Notes under the pieces: generated by a model
What the model saw: only the letters and a program-made list of their open reading frames with translations
Databases searched by the model: none
What the model was told of the DNA's origin: nothing
Position numbers and translations under genes: made by a program
Assembly (NCBI RefSeq): GCF_014211975.1
Contig: NZ_CP060084.1
Coordinates: 124,001-188,000, forward strand
Direction: 5' to 3'
Origin: Teredinibacter haidensis
GTDB lineage: Bacteria > Pseudomonadota > Gammaproteobacteria > Pseudomonadales > Cellvibrionaceae
Length of the DNA: 64,000 bases
In this document: positions 1 to 9,574 of the stretch, piece by piece
Position numbering within the stretch: position 1 is the first letter of the stretch
Layout of the letters: each line of letters starts with the position of its first letter

Positions 1-1013
1 TCTTTCCAGCCCCAATTATCGAGTAGCTCGTCAAACTTGTATGCCACTCGGTCAAGCTGGTCATTAGTATACCTGTTACGTGGTGCGCCTGGTGCTTCTG
101 CTTGCACTAGAATTAGTTCGACGCTCCCTTTTACATTGGTATTTTCGCCTGCAGGGTATTGCTCAACATCACTTCTAAATTCATTAAGCAATGTAATTAC
201 TTCAGGTGAACATCTAAAATTTTCTTCTTTTGTAATGAGGGAAGAGCCAACCGGAGCATGGAAGTCGCCCGCACGCTTGTCGTAAATTTGCTGCATCGGA
301 TCACCAAAATATCCGACCACAGGAAAGCCGTCTTCCCCGCAAAGAATATTTAAAGCCTTTACAATTTCATTGAACGTATCCTGAGCTTCATCGACGAAAA
401 TAAAAGGATATTTTTGTCCAATTATCTTTCTCAGGATTTCATTTTCGGAAATCATCACTCCAGAAATAGCGATAACATCATCATGGCTCAGCTTGCCTTC
501 TGCGTAGTTGCTGAATTGCGATGTATCGTCATAATGAAACCGATCAATAGCTTCCAACACCTCAATATTTTGAGCTAAAGAATGAACCTTTTCTCTTGCA
601 GCTAGCGCTTTCTGACTATTCCCACCATTGTCCTTTTCTCTCTGTTTTTCGATTAACGATGGAATGACAATTTCTTGCAAAGATATCCTTATTTCTTTCG
701 AGAATCGTTTGATCGCCGACCACAAAAAGCTATGTAGTGTAGAGACAAGATAAAGATCGTCCCAACCAAGACGTCCTGAAATAACATCTACTGCTCTATT
801 GGTAAACGTAATGCAGGCTATTTGTTTTCCATCACGCCTGAATTCTTTTCCATAGGTTTCTCTTAAGTAATCAAGAGAAGAAACAAGTGAGGTCGTTTTA
901 CCTGACCCTGCACCAGCGATTACTGAAAATGAAAGCTTTTGATCGAGACATTCCCGTATTCTATTATCAGCTTCGGTCAACATTAATTCTTTTTTAGAAA
1001 TAGTATTAGGCAT
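1..1013 (-). CDS. UvrD/Rep-like helicase, GajB-like (partial, C-terminus off the left edge)
   Basis: This gene runs off the left end; about 337 codons are visible. The start is an ATG at 1013, three bases after the stop of the upstream nuclease gene, with a GAGGGAG ribosome-binding site inside the end of that gene, so the two are translationally coupled. Near the N-terminus is a Walker A motif AGAGSGKTT (about residues 33-41); ITFTNRA follows, and the superfamily 1 helicase Walker B box VDEAQD lies near residue 205. The protein should be an ATP-driven DNA helicase or translocase. Standing directly behind an OLD nuclease, it matches GajB of Gabija or the UvrD partner of class 2 OLD proteins. 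The AT-rich base use differs from the core genes and suggests acquisition by transfer. The family is certain; the Gabija assignment is inference. Confidence 0.8.
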   Translation of the reverse strand, partial: MPNTISKKELMLTEADNRIRECLDQKLSFSVIAGAGSGKTTSLVSSLDYLRETYGKEFRRDGKQIACITFTNRAVDVISGRLGWDDLYLVSTLHSFLWSAIKRFSKEIRISLQEIVIPSLIEKQREKDNGGNSQKALAAREKVHSLAQNIEVLEAIDRFHYDDTSQFSNYAEGKLSHDDVIAISGVMISENEILRKIIGQKYPFIFVDEAQDTFNEIVKALNILCGEDGFPVVGYFGDPMQQIYDKRAGDFHAPVGSSLITKEENFRCSPEVITLLNEFRSDVEQYPAGENTNVKGSVELILVQAEAPGAPRNRYTNDQLDRVAYKFDELLDNWGWK

Positions 1014-1016
1014 TGG

Positions 1017-3083
1017 TTACTCCCTCAAAGCCTCAGTGCTTGCTGTTAGCTTTGTCTTCAGCCATTGGAGGCCTTTTGAGATATAGGAAGGAGTTACCCA
1101 TTGCACATCAGATGAACCCATACTCAATGCAAAATCAGTTTTTTTAAAGGTTGATGATTTCACCCCTTCATAGACAGCTTTCCTTACATTTTCTGCATCG
1201 TCAGTAATTTCAATTCCACAATCTAAAGTTCCATCTTTAAAACTATCGATATTCTGATAAATGAAGGATTCTTCAAAAGTTCTTCCAAACATTATCTCCC
1301 CTTTACCAAATGAAGGTGCTGAAGTTGGCTTTTGGAATGCTATGTACCCTTTATCATCGGCAACTTTTACATCGTCATCGCCATATGACTTTAGCGTGGA
1401 AAGTGCTGACTCATTCAAATAAAACTTGATTGATGAATTAGAAGTAACTGCATCATCCTTGCTAGCTTGACATGATTTTCGGTTATCGGCAGGGTCTACT
1501 GAGTCTATATCCGTTATGACAAGATAAGGAACACCAATAAACTCTAACAATCCAGAGAACCTGCTGGCGTATGCACCACCGACTTCCAAAATAGACAGGT
1601 ATGTACTGTTTAAATCTGCAGCTTCCTTATTTATCATTTCTGGCAGCAACAGTTTTTCCGACGCACCTTCAACTAAAATTACCGCATCGGAAAAGAATAG
1701 ATCGCAATGTGTTAGCCTCATGTATTTTTTTAAGAATTTAAGAACTTCTGCCTCATCTTCAGTTTCTCCAGAAGCTGATGCCCTATTTGGGCTGAAAGCT
1801 CTCAAGCTTAAAACCTCCGAAGCATTTAATGTTTTTACTTCATTTGGATCATCGCAGCTAAGATTGCAGCGCTTAAAATATCTTACTTTTTCGAAGTCAA
1901 CGGCATCAAGAATATGTGATGAGTGTGTTGTTACACCAAGTTGAGGCCGTATTTTTTCGTCCTCATTTTGGTTGGCCACATCATCAATTATCTTCCAAAT
2001 ATTGGAAACAAATGTCTGCTGAACCTGTGAATGCAAATGAACCTCAGGCTCTTCAATAAATATCACCTGACAAAGTGGTCTTTTTTGCTCTGCAGAAATC
2101 CACTGCAAATAAAAATGACTTACCTGCAATGCCATATAAACCAAATTCTTAAATCCTAAGCCGTTATAAGCTTCGGGTAATTCATGCTTGTGCTTAGGAT
2201 CAACATACAAAAGCGCCGTGTTTCCCTTCAAAGCAATTTCGGGACTTAGAGATGAAATTAGTTTGAGCTGCCTATCGTTTACAGAGGGGACGCCTAACCC
2301 TTTTAATACGCCCATTATATCCTTAAAGCTCTCTTCATAATGAGCATTGAGATTGTCGTTGTTTTCTTCGATTACACGATTTGCCTCTTCATTCGCCTCT
2401 GCTTGCTTGAGATTATGTTTGTAATACGTTGCAAACGATTGCGATAGACGCGTACTTCGAGCAGCCTCATGATCATCAATGTTTCTTTGAGCATCTACAA
2501 AATCGACTTTTATGATGGAAGCCAAGGTCTTTTTTGCTTCCTCTGAATCCATGTGATGCTTAATCGGTTCTCCGTCTACAGCTTCGAGTGTCCAATATAC
2601 TAGATTAAAATGCCTTGACAGATTATTTGGCAAAGAAAGGAAGTAAGATAAGGGTTTTCTTCTTTTTCCATCATCTTGCTCAGGAAATGCGGAAAAATAA
2701 TCCTCTTTTAACTTGTCTATATCTTTTACCGCGAACTGAATGCGTACTCCAACCTCATTTATCGCTGCGGATATTGTTGGCAACAACGAGAATATTCGGC
2801 CAAATTCAACATCAGGATCAACGGTAAGCCACAAGTCCATATCAATTGTTGGAAATTCAATATTTTCGGCACCTTCACCAACAGCATCTATATCAGTGAT
2901 TCGAGATACAGAAAAATCATGTATCTTGAAATCATTTGACTTCAAAAAAATCTTGAACGCTGATGTCGCAGATGTTTTGCCGCTGTTATTCGGGCCGACA
3001 AAAACTGTTTCCTTATCATCAAAGTCGATTTCGACATTTTCAAGACGACGAAAATTTCTCAGATATACTTTGCTTATTTTCAC
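1017..3083 (-). CDS. OLD-family ATP-dependent endonuclease (AAA ATPase + TOPRIM), GajA-like
   Basis: A 688-residue OLD-family nuclease. The N-terminal ABC-type ATPase begins with the usual KISKVYLRNFRRL strand, has Walker A GPNNSGKT at residues 30-37 and a Walker B region IEEPEVHLHSQ near residue 342. The C-terminal TOPRIM nuclease domain shows its acidic residues in ILVEGASEK (about residue 470) and ITDIDSVDP (about residue 521). OLD nucleases cut or nick DNA, and the ATPase module controls this. A UvrD-like helicase gene follows after three bases, as in class 2 OLD loci and Gabija. At 688 residues it is longer than the Bacillus GajA I recall (just under 600), so it may be a divergent relative. 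The AT-rich composition supports horizontal transfer. No transposase or integrase is visible nearby. Confidence 0.85.
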   Translation of the reverse strand: MKISKVYLRNFRRLENVEIDFDDKETVFVGPNNSGKTSATSAFKIFLKSNDFKIHDFSVSRITDIDAVGEGAENIEFPTIDMDLWLTVDPDVEFGRIFSLLPTISAAINEVGVRIQFAVKDIDKLKEDYFSAFPEQDDGKRRKPLSYFLSLPNNLSRHFNLVYWTLEAVDGEPIKHHMDSEEAKKTLASIIKVDFVDAQRNIDDHEAARSTRLSQSFATYYKHNLKQAEANEEANRVIEENNDNLNAHYEESFKDIMGVLKGLGVPSVNDRQLKLISSLSPEIALKGNTALLYVDPKHKHELPEAYNGLGFKNLVYMALQVSHFYLQWISAEQKRPLCQVIFIEEPEVHLHSQVQQTFVSNIWKIIDDVANQNEDEKIRPQLGVTTHSSHILDAVDFEKVRYFKRCNLSCDDPNEVKTLNASEVLSLRAFSPNRASASGETEDEAEVLKFLKKYMRLTHCDLFFSDAVILVEGASEKLLLPEMINKEAADLNSTYLSILEVGGAYASRFSGLLEFIGVPYLVITDIDSVDPADNRKSCQASKDDAVTSNSSIKFYLNESALSTLKSYGDDDVKVADDKGYIAFQKPTSAPSFGKGEIMFGRTFEESFIYQNIDSFKDGTLDCGIEITDDAENVRKAVYEGVKSSTFKKTDFALSMGSSDVQWVTPSYISKGLQWLKTKLTASTEALRE

Positions 3084-3224
3084 TAAATATCGCCCTTTTC
3101 TAACTGTAAACCTTATCTTTATTTCGGTTATGTAATGTCAAGTTTTCGCATATCGCACCTATCCAATTAGGACAGACGCCTACGCAGGCACCTCCGCTTC
3201 GGGTCGAAACCAGCCCCATCCAAC

Positions 3225-4820
3225 CTACAAATCCCCACTCTCCTCCACACCCGCCTTCCTAATCAACTGCACAAACTCACTCCTATAACCATACGCATCT
3301 TCCCTACGGTTATCCTTAGCAAGTTTCAGGGCATCGTCAAATCCCCAATCACCTACATATTTCCCACCTTTTAATAACTGAGAGAAACCCGCAACCGCCG
3401 TGGCAAAATTCACTTCCTGCATTAACTTCGGGTCTACTTCTTTTGTTTCGACAATAGCCTGTTCCATTAACCTCGATTCCGTCTCGCCGGGTAATTTGTA
3501 GCGCATTTTCAGGTAGGCCAGTTCGCTGGTTTTTTCGTGGTTATTGGGTTTGGTTGCTTGTTTGTAGCGTAGCTCATCTATTGTGGTATTCGGGGAGTTG
3601 GTAAGTGTTATTTCGTAAATGGCGGTAACGGAATGGCCGGAGCCTATATCGCCGGCATCGACTTTGTCGTTTTTAAAATCTTCCCGTTCCAGTTGTCGGG
3701 TTTCGTAACCCAGCAGGCGGTATTCTTTTACGGCGGTGGGGTTAAATTCCACTTGCAGTTTTAAGTCGGTGGCAATGGGAAAGAGTGAGGAGGTGGCTTG
3801 GTGTACCAGTACTTTTTGGGCTTCGCTCAGGGTATCGATATAGGCGGCTATGCCGTTACCGTTTTGCGCGAGGGTTTGCATTAGCTGGTCTTGGTAGTTG
3901 CCCTGGCCAAAGCCGAGTATGGAAAGGTATATACCTTTTTCTCGCTTGCGCTCTACAAAGCCTTTTAACTGCTCCCGGTCGCTAATACCCACGTTAAAGT
4001 CGCCGTCGGTGGCGAGCATTATTCGGTTAACGGCGTTGTTGTTAAAATGTTGTTCCGCTAAGGCATAGGCCAGCTGAATTCCCTGGCCACCGGCCGTAGA
4101 ACCGCCAGCTTCCAGTTTGTTGAGCGCTGCCAGTATTTGGCTTTTATTTTTAACGGCGGTGGGTTCTAGTACTGTGCCTGCCGCGCCCGCGTAAACCACG
4201 ATGGCTACGGTATCGGTGGGTTTTAGCTGGCTGAGTAGTAATTTAAAAGATTGTTTTACCAGCGGTAATTTGTCGGGTGAATTCATAGAGCCGGAAACAT
4301 CCAGCAGAAATACCAGATTGCTGTCTGGCGTTTGTTCTGCTTCCAGGCTGTAGCCCTGTACGCCAATATGGATCAAATTTTTGCCTTCGGCCCATGGTGA
4401 GTTATGTACCACAACACTGGCTTTAAACGGCTCTTCGGCGGAATGGGGTTGCGGGTAGGCGTAATCAAAATAATTAACCAGCTCTTCTAAACGCACCGCA
4501 TCTTTTTCGGGCAGGTAACCGGCATTAAGACGGCGGCGAACAAAGCTGTAACTGGCCGTATCGACATCGGCCGAAAAAGTAGAAACCGGTGTTTCGCTAA
4601 CGAGCGTTATAGGGTTGGCTTTAAAGGTTTCAAAGTCGTTTCGGTTACTGGGTGGAGATTCGCGCCAATTGTCCTCGGCTGTGGCGAAGCTGGCGCGTAT
4701 GCCCATTACAACGACTTCTTGCTGATCGGTAGAACTGTGCGTGGTGCAGCCCGAAACGGTTAAAACGCTAGTCAGCAGGGCAATGCATGCGAGCGTTTTG
4801 GCTGAGTTGAACGTGTCCAT
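3225..4820 (-). CDS. VWA-domain lipoprotein, YfbK-like
   Basis: A 531-residue exported protein. The N-terminus carries a lipoprotein signal ending in VSGC, with the lipidated Cys at residue 25. The order of parts matches the YfbK family: an N-terminal region with TFSADVDTASYSFVRR, a central von Willebrand factor A domain with the MIDAS metal-site motif DVSGSM (near residue 175) and ATDGDFNVG, and a C-terminal DUF3520-type region ending at YGYRSEF. VWA domains bind metal and mediate protein contacts; the exact role of YfbK proteins is not established. A GGAAG ribosome-binding site precedes the ATG. The gene stands alone, 290 bp from its upstream neighbour, and I see no clear terminator behind it. 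Confidence 0.88.
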   Translation of the reverse strand: MDTFNSAKTLACIALLTSVLTVSGCTTHSSTDQQEVVVMGIRASFATAEDNWRESPPSNRNDFETFKANPITLVSETPVSTFSADVDTASYSFVRRRLNAGYLPEKDAVRLEELVNYFDYAYPQPHSAEEPFKASVVVHNSPWAEGKNLIHIGVQGYSLEAEQTPDSNLVFLLDVSGSMNSPDKLPLVKQSFKLLLSQLKPTDTVAIVVYAGAAGTVLEPTAVKNKSQILAALNKLEAGGSTAGGQGIQLAYALAEQHFNNNAVNRIMLATDGDFNVGISDREQLKGFVERKREKGIYLSILGFGQGNYQDQLMQTLAQNGNGIAAYIDTLSEAQKVLVHQATSSLFPIATDLKLQVEFNPTAVKEYRLLGYETRQLEREDFKNDKVDAGDIGSGHSVTAIYEITLTNSPNTTIDELRYKQATKPNNHEKTSELAYLKMRYKLPGETESRLMEQAIVETKEVDPKLMQEVNFATAVAGFSQLLKGGKYVGDWGFDDALKLAKDNRREDAYGYRSEFVQLIRKAGVEESGDL

Positions 4821-5110
4821 ATTCTTCCCGTTGCTATTTAATTATTGTTGGCGCGGGCCAGCTGCTTATAGAGCGTCGACATCGAGTCTTTGTGAGCTGG
4901 TAATCGATTTAAGCAAAGTTAGCCGACAATGGCTATTCCCATATTTGATTATGCGCAAAGAAAAATGGTTAAGTTCGGTGTAGCGCAATTTCGGTGTGGT
5001 ATTAGTCGCAAAGCCGGTTGGATGCGTCTGTCCGGTTAGGCGTTTTATAACGTTCAGGCGCACGCCCTTGCTAGGGTAGAAATGCCTGCCGGTTATTTTT
5101 CAGTTCTATT
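4821..5110. other. Intergenic region without a recognised gene
   Basis: The 290 bp between the VWA lipoprotein and the AraC regulator hold only short open frames without a ribosome-binding site or recognisable domain. The promoter of the VWA lipoprotein must lie here, but I cannot point to convincing -35 and -10 boxes. Confidence 0.5.
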
Positions 5111-5980
5111 TTAGTAAAACGAAACGGGTAAAAACAAAAACACATCGAACCTACCGTTTTCATCCATAAACTGATTCATCTTATATTCAACCCAAGCGGG
5201 GGTGGTTTTCAGCTTAAACCCCGAGGTGGGTGCCCACTCCGTCATAATGCGGCTTAAATACGGAATAAACTCGCCATAAATGCCGGTGAGATGAAAGCGC
5301 GCGTGAAGCCCTCCGGGAATAATTAGGCTGTTGACTTTGCTGCGTTTAAGCAAAGGTTTGTCTATTTCAATGCAGGCGACATAGCGGCAGTGTTCCAGCG
5401 GTATCAGCGCAGGGTTTGAATGCAGTAAGGCGAACTGGTTGTCACCGTTAAATTGATGTTCATAGGCCCACAACAACATTGTTTGCCAGGTTTGTTGAAT
5501 ACCCCTGTTATAACCTTGGTGCCGTATATAGGCTACCCGTTTGGGGTTGGTTTCGATTATTGCTGGGCGTGGCAAAGGGGTGTGTGCAATGCGATTGAAA
5601 CCGTCGGCGATTTCCGGAACTTGCATAAAATCTGGCTTGGTTGAGGTGGCGTGGTGTTTGCGCCATTCGCCGGGCGACATTCCCATGTGCGCTTTAAATG
5701 TGCGAGTAAAGGTAGATAGCGATTTGTAGCCACATTTGAGCGCGATATCAATCACCTTCGAGCTTTGATCAAACATCAGTTGGTTGGCTGCTTGTTCGAG
5801 CCGAATGCGGGCAATATAGCGGTGCACCGATTCACCCACCTGCGCCGCAAATACCCGATGAAAATGCTGCTCAGAAAAGGCGGCCACACGCGCCAGATGT
5901 TTTGCCGAGAGTTTGGCGGCAATATCGCGATGAATCTCGTAGAGGACATCGTTGATGCGTGAGAGGTTGTTGGTTGACAT
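5111..5980 (-). CDS. AraC-family regulator with GyrI-like effector-binding domain
   Basis: A 289-residue regulator counted from the ATG at 5980; an upstream GTG at 6007 would add nine residues. The N-terminal 100 or so residues form the double helix-turn-helix of AraC proteins, with SEQHFHRVFAAQVGESVHRYIARIR, then IALKCGYKSLSTFTRTFKAHMGMSPGEWR in pieces typical of the family. After a linker the C-terminal half (from about residue 130) resembles the GyrI-like, small-molecule-binding domain seen in Rob and BltR-type regulators, with KRVAYIRHQG at its start. It is divergent from the aminotransferase gene at 6111, with about 130 bp between them, and probably controls that gene, itself, or both. 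The ligand is unknown. Confidence 0.87.
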   Translation of the reverse strand: MSTNNLSRINDVLYEIHRDIAAKLSAKHLARVAAFSEQHFHRVFAAQVGESVHRYIARIRLEQAANQLMFDQSSKVIDIALKCGYKSLSTFTRTFKAHMGMSPGEWRKHHATSTKPDFMQVPEIADGFNRIAHTPLPRPAIIETNPKRVAYIRHQGYNRGIQQTWQTMLLWAYEHQFNGDNQFALLHSNPALIPLEHCRYVACIEIDKPLLKRSKVNSLIIPGGLHARFHLTGIYGEFIPYLSRIMTEWAPTSGFKLKTTPAWVEYKMNQFMDENGRFDVFLFLPVSFY

Positions 5981-6082
5981 AGGTTGTATTTTGAACGGAA
6001 ATAGCACAAATGGATAACTAGATTAGCATAAATGAACAAATAGGTTGCGCGGTAAGGACAAATGGCTTAATCCCAAGCTCGC

Positions 6083-6088
6083 TATACT
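6083..6088 (+). promoter_or_regulatory. -10-like box upstream of the aminotransferase gene
   Basis: The hexamer TATACT lies 22 bp before the ATG at 6111. It falls inside the longer open frame that could start at 6045, which argues that the true start is at 6111 or 6123. No good -35 box is visible, which would fit a promoter helped by an activator such as the divergent AraC protein. Confidence 0.35.
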
Positions 6089-6110
6089 GTTGCCAAACTT
6101 TTATTCAGAG

Positions 6111-7283
6111 ATGGCGATTACCATGCAGCCAAGCCAGCACATAGAACGACTCCCTTCATCCTATATTCGCGAGATATTACAGGCCGCCACCGCGCCCAAC
6201 TGCCTTTCGCTCGCCGGAGGTTTGCCCAACGAAGCCTTGTTCCCTTACGAGGTATTGACGCGAACGCTCACGCAATTAGGTGACAACATTCGCAGCCATG
6301 CGAGCCTGTTCCAGTATGGTTTAACCCAAGGCTACCCGCCATTGGTGGACTACCTTAAAACGCATTGCCAATTGCCCAGCAACCACGAACTTATGATTAC
6401 GACGGGTTCTCAGCAAGGGATTGATCTTGTGGCTCGAGGTTTTTTAGCCAAAGGTGATGGGGTTGCGATGGAAGCGCCCAGTTATCTCGGGGCAATACAG
6501 GCTTTTTCACTTACCGAGGCCAGCCTTTATGGTGTACTTCAACTGGCCGATGGGCCAGACCTGGAACAGCTTGAAGCTTTGTTTAAACGTGGCAAATGCA
6601 AACTGTTCTATGCCGTACCGGATTTTCATAACCCAACGGGTTGCAGCTGGTCGCGAGCCGTGCGTGAACAGGTGGCTACCTTGTGCACCCGCTACGACAT
6701 ACTCTTATTGGAAGACGCACCCTATCGCGATATTCGATTCACGGGAGAAAACCACCCGTTGGTTTCACGTTTTTGCCCGGACCATTCCATTGTGTTGCGC
6801 TCCTTCTCGAAAACCACCATGCCCGGCTTACGCCTCGCCAGCATCACCGGCCCGGCGAAATTGTTACAACCCTTAATGCGCATCAAACAGGCTGTCGATC
6901 TGCACAGCAATCTGCCCAGCCAGTTTATTTTGTTGCAGGTGTTAAGTGATGCAGGCTACGGCTTGCATCGTCAAACCCTGTGTGAAAGTTATGGCGAGCG
7001 TTATCGAAAATTGTGTGAGGAAGTGGATAGGGTTTTATGGCCTTTCGGGATTTATCAGCCGGTGCAAGGTGGGATGTTTTTGTGGTTTAAATTACACAAA
7101 CTCGATGCCATGCAAGTGGCGGCGCGCTGTTTGGAGCACGGCGTTGCGGTGGTGCCCAGCCCGGTGTTTTATCATCAGCCAGAATTGGTGCAACAGGCCT
7201 TGCGGCTTAATTTTAGTCATCTGGGTTTGGATGATATTGGCTTGGCTGTGGAGCGGTTGGGGAGGGTGATGGGTGAAATGTAA
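6111..7283 (+). CDS. PLP-dependent aminotransferase (class I/II, MocR-aminotransferase/2-aminoadipate type)
   Basis: A fold-type I aminotransferase of 390 residues from the ATG at 6111 (an in-frame ATG lies at 6123, and the open frame extends back to 6045). It begins with the pattern of 2-aminoadipate/valine-pyruvate-like enzymes: IREILQAATAPNCLSLAGGLPNE split over the first 50 residues. Also visible are TTGSQQGIDL, the substrate-pocket strand YAVPDFHNPTG, LLEDAPYRDI with the PLP-ring Asp, and SFSKTTMPGLRL with the PLP-binding Lys. No GntR DNA-binding domain is attached, so it is an enzyme rather than a MocR regulator. It should transfer an amino group between an amino acid and a 2-oxo acid in the cytoplasm; the substrate cannot be read from sequence. 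It is divergent from an AraC regulator. Confidence 0.88.
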   Translation: MAITMQPSQHIERLPSSYIREILQAATAPNCLSLAGGLPNEALFPYEVLTRTLTQLGDNIRSHASLFQYGLTQGYPPLVDYLKTHCQLPSNHELMITTGSQQGIDLVARGFLAKGDGVAMEAPSYLGAIQAFSLTEASLYGVLQLADGPDLEQLEALFKRGKCKLFYAVPDFHNPTGCSWSRAVREQVATLCTRYDILLLEDAPYRDIRFTGENHPLVSRFCPDHSIVLRSFSKTTMPGLRLASITGPAKLLQPLMRIKQAVDLHSNLPSQFILLQVLSDAGYGLHRQTLCESYGERYRKLCEEVDRVLWPFGIYQPVQGGMFLWFKLHKLDAMQVAARCLEHGVAVVPSPVFYHQPELVQQALRLNFSHLGLDDIGLAVERLGRVMGEM

Positions 7284-7706
7284 GACGGCTAGTTTGTGCA
7301 TTGGCCTTTGCGATGAGATTGCCTTCTTTCAGATGAAGGCGAGTCGCTTTTTCGATGGTGAAGGGGGTAGATGGGGGTAGATGAATTAGAAAACGTTCAT
7401 TTAAACACTCGCATTATCAATTAAGTGTTTGCAGGATAGTTATGATCGTGGTGTTTGGTCTGAGGTAAATAGGTGGTTTATGCTTTTTATACTTCGACAG
7501 CGGCTGTTAGCGGGGGGGTGTATTGAATAAATGACGAGCGTGTCAACTTTCTACGCTATGCCCACGTAAAGTGGGCGTTTATAATTCTTAGCCGCATTGT
7601 AGAGCACGACCTTTAGCATGGGGTGGTGAAATCAGGGCCGGTGGCCGCCAGGGCAGGGCGCGGCACAAGGTGGCTCTACCATTAGATCAAATAGAAGGAA
7701 CGCATA
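7284..7706. other. Intergenic region with two small hairpins and a 10-bp tandem repeat
   Basis: This 423-bp gap holds no gene I can support. It contains a hairpin GCCTTC/GAAGGC at 7321-7340 followed seven bases later by five T, which may end aminotransferase transcription; a tandem pair of GGGGGTAGAT at about 7363-7382; and a second hairpin GCCCAC/GTGGGC at 7560-7576. The last 20 bases give the AGAAGGA ribosome-binding site of the gene at 7707. Confidence 0.45.
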
Positions 7707-8858
7707 ATGACAAACTCGCCAAGACACGTCACGGATGCCGGTGGCTATATTTACTTCTCTTCGAATACCCAAGGCCAATCTGGCCGACCGATTAAAATTC
7801 AAACCAATCTATTCATCGATTTCTTTTGTGCGGTCAATACCGAAACCTATGAAGGCCAAACGGTGATTCGCGATATTGAAAGCCTGCGCGCTAAGCAACC
7901 GCTCGAAACCCGCCCCACTGCGGCCATGGGCCCACGTGACGTGGCCAAAGATTCTGCCGCCCACAAAGCACGGCTGAATAGCGTTCGTCGCAATCTTGTG
8001 GCCTTTTCGCGTCAGCAGGACATGGTGACGGAGAAGCGCTTGACGACCAAAAATGTTCAAGTGTTTTATCACATAGATCAGCGACCGGGGGATAAATACC
8101 AAACCGTCTATATTTCTGAAGTACAGGTGATTCAGGAAGGCGGGGGGGAAACCGGTGGATTATACGATTTAATGCGGTCTGGTATTTCGGCGAAAATGCA
8201 GGAATCCAGCAATAGGAACCTTGACGGCCGTAGTGTTTTTGTTAGCGGAGCTAGCGATACTGTTCTCGCGGCCAGAAAAAATGCGTTGGCGTACACGGAC
8301 AATACTAACCCAGCGTTATTTTTCAGCCCTATGTCCGTTGCCAGTGACTTGCGCCATTGGAAGGCCAGCCGGCTCCAAAAATCCACCCAAAAACTGATTG
8401 ATGATTTGCAGGGGCTGGTGCGCGAAAACCAGAAGCGCAAATTAACCTGGCTGGTGGAAGGCGAAGGTGCGGCACTGCTCTCTCACGCTTTGGATGGTGT
8501 TGCCGGCGACTTAACCAGCCATAGCTTTAAATTTATCAACGCCAAGGGGCAATTAGCGGGGCTGCTGCAAAAACTGGGGCAGCGTAAGGCGCAGCTGAAT
8601 GGCGAAATGATTCGCTACACCGGTGATCGTGCAGCATTGTTAACGATTGCCAGCCAGAAACAAGATCTTTTAAATCAGCTGGGCAAGTTGCCGGTGCAAC
8701 CCGGCTACGAAAAAATCACCCGCCGCTATTTAACCGAGCGCGTTGCCGCGTTGGGGGAAATCTCTTCGGCCAAAGCCATTGTTAACCAGCCAGCAACGTT
8801 GCGGGGCGGTGGGCAAACGTTTGTCGATGCCCTGCGTGGTGCCTATAAGGGGCTATGA
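7707..8858 (+). CDS. Unrecognised 383-residue protein, possible effector of a two-gene cassette
   Basis: I do not recognise this protein. It has no signal peptide and no membrane segment, looks rich in Lys and Arg, and is probably a soluble cytoplasmic protein or one exported by a specialised system. The C-terminal part from about residue 270 is Leu/Gln/Lys-rich and probably helical. The start is an ATG with AGAAGGA seven bases before it. The stop overlaps the start of the next gene in an ATGA, so the two are translationally coupled. The last 60 or so codons were duplicated with the next gene (see the repeats at 8670 and 9597). A gene whose 3' end travels with a downstream partner gene is typical of polymorphic toxin/immunity loci, but no PAAR, VgrG, Rhs or known toxin motif is visible, so a toxin role is only a hypothesis. 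Confidence 0.75.
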   Translation: MTNSPRHVTDAGGYIYFSSNTQGQSGRPIKIQTNLFIDFFCAVNTETYEGQTVIRDIESLRAKQPLETRPTAAMGPRDVAKDSAAHKARLNSVRRNLVAFSRQQDMVTEKRLTTKNVQVFYHIDQRPGDKYQTVYISEVQVIQEGGGETGGLYDLMRSGISAKMQESSNRNLDGRSVFVSGASDTVLAARKNALAYTDNTNPALFFSPMSVASDLRHWKASRLQKSTQKLIDDLQGLVRENQKRKLTWLVEGEGAALLSHALDGVAGDLTSHSFKFINAKGQLAGLLQKLGQRKAQLNGEMIRYTGDRAALLTIASQKQDLLNQLGKLPVQPGYEKITRRYLTERVAALGEISSAKAIVNQPATLRGGGQTFVDALRGAYKGL

Positions 8859-9574
8859 TGAATTTCCCAGAATTTATTGTCGGCCCTACCTTTAGCGAAG
8901 GGGATATTCTTAGTTTTGTTTTCGATGACGCAGACGTAACGCTGCGCATTCCAAAAATCCATCACAACGACCGCACTATAGATAGTGTGATTGCACAAAA
9001 AGATTTTCGAAACGCGGATATGCAAGATTGGGTGAGTTTTGGCGACGAAGGGCGCTGCGATTTAACGTTGGTAACTCAGGACTGGAAATATGAGGATGAT
9101 ATAACGCACGACAATATTGCTTATGTCTTTTTCGAAGTATCCGTTCTGAAGCACGGTAAAGCGGAGACGGAATCATCCTATAGTCTTAATGCGTCCAGCT
9201 TTCAGCAACGTTTTATACGTGAAATTCATGATGAGAACCCGGATATTAAAACGGACCCGCGACCCTACTGGCCGACGCAGGAAAATAACTTCTTTTTCAA
9301 ACCTATAGCACGCGAGATATTGGATGGATTTCAGCTTAAAGCGGACGTGGTAGAGGGGTCGGATAACCCGGCGACTATCGGCTTTTTCTCCCTGGGGCGC
9401 GAATACACCTTACGTCTGAATTTACGCCTTATGTCTCTCCACTACCCAGATCGAAAAAACCCCTACAGTAATGAACTTCTAAGAACGGTGGAAGAAGACC
9501 TGTTTGAAGATTTACTTAGTCATGTTCAAGTCGATTACAACGCAGAAACCCTTGCGCTAATCGAGAAATTGCGT
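8670..9574 (+). repeat. Tandem duplication, copy 1 (about 905 bp)
   Basis: This segment covers the last 63 codons of the gene at 7707 and all of the gene at 8855 to its last sense codon. It recurs at 9597-10501 at a constant offset of 927 bp with no insertion or deletion. The stretch 8978-9165 (188 bp) is identical in both copies, while flanking stretches differ at many positions. Confidence 0.95.

Noticed and set aside
6045..6110. Longer start for the aminotransferase at 6045
   Set aside because: A -10-like TATACT lies inside this stretch and homologous sequence begins only after the ATG at 6111 or 6123.
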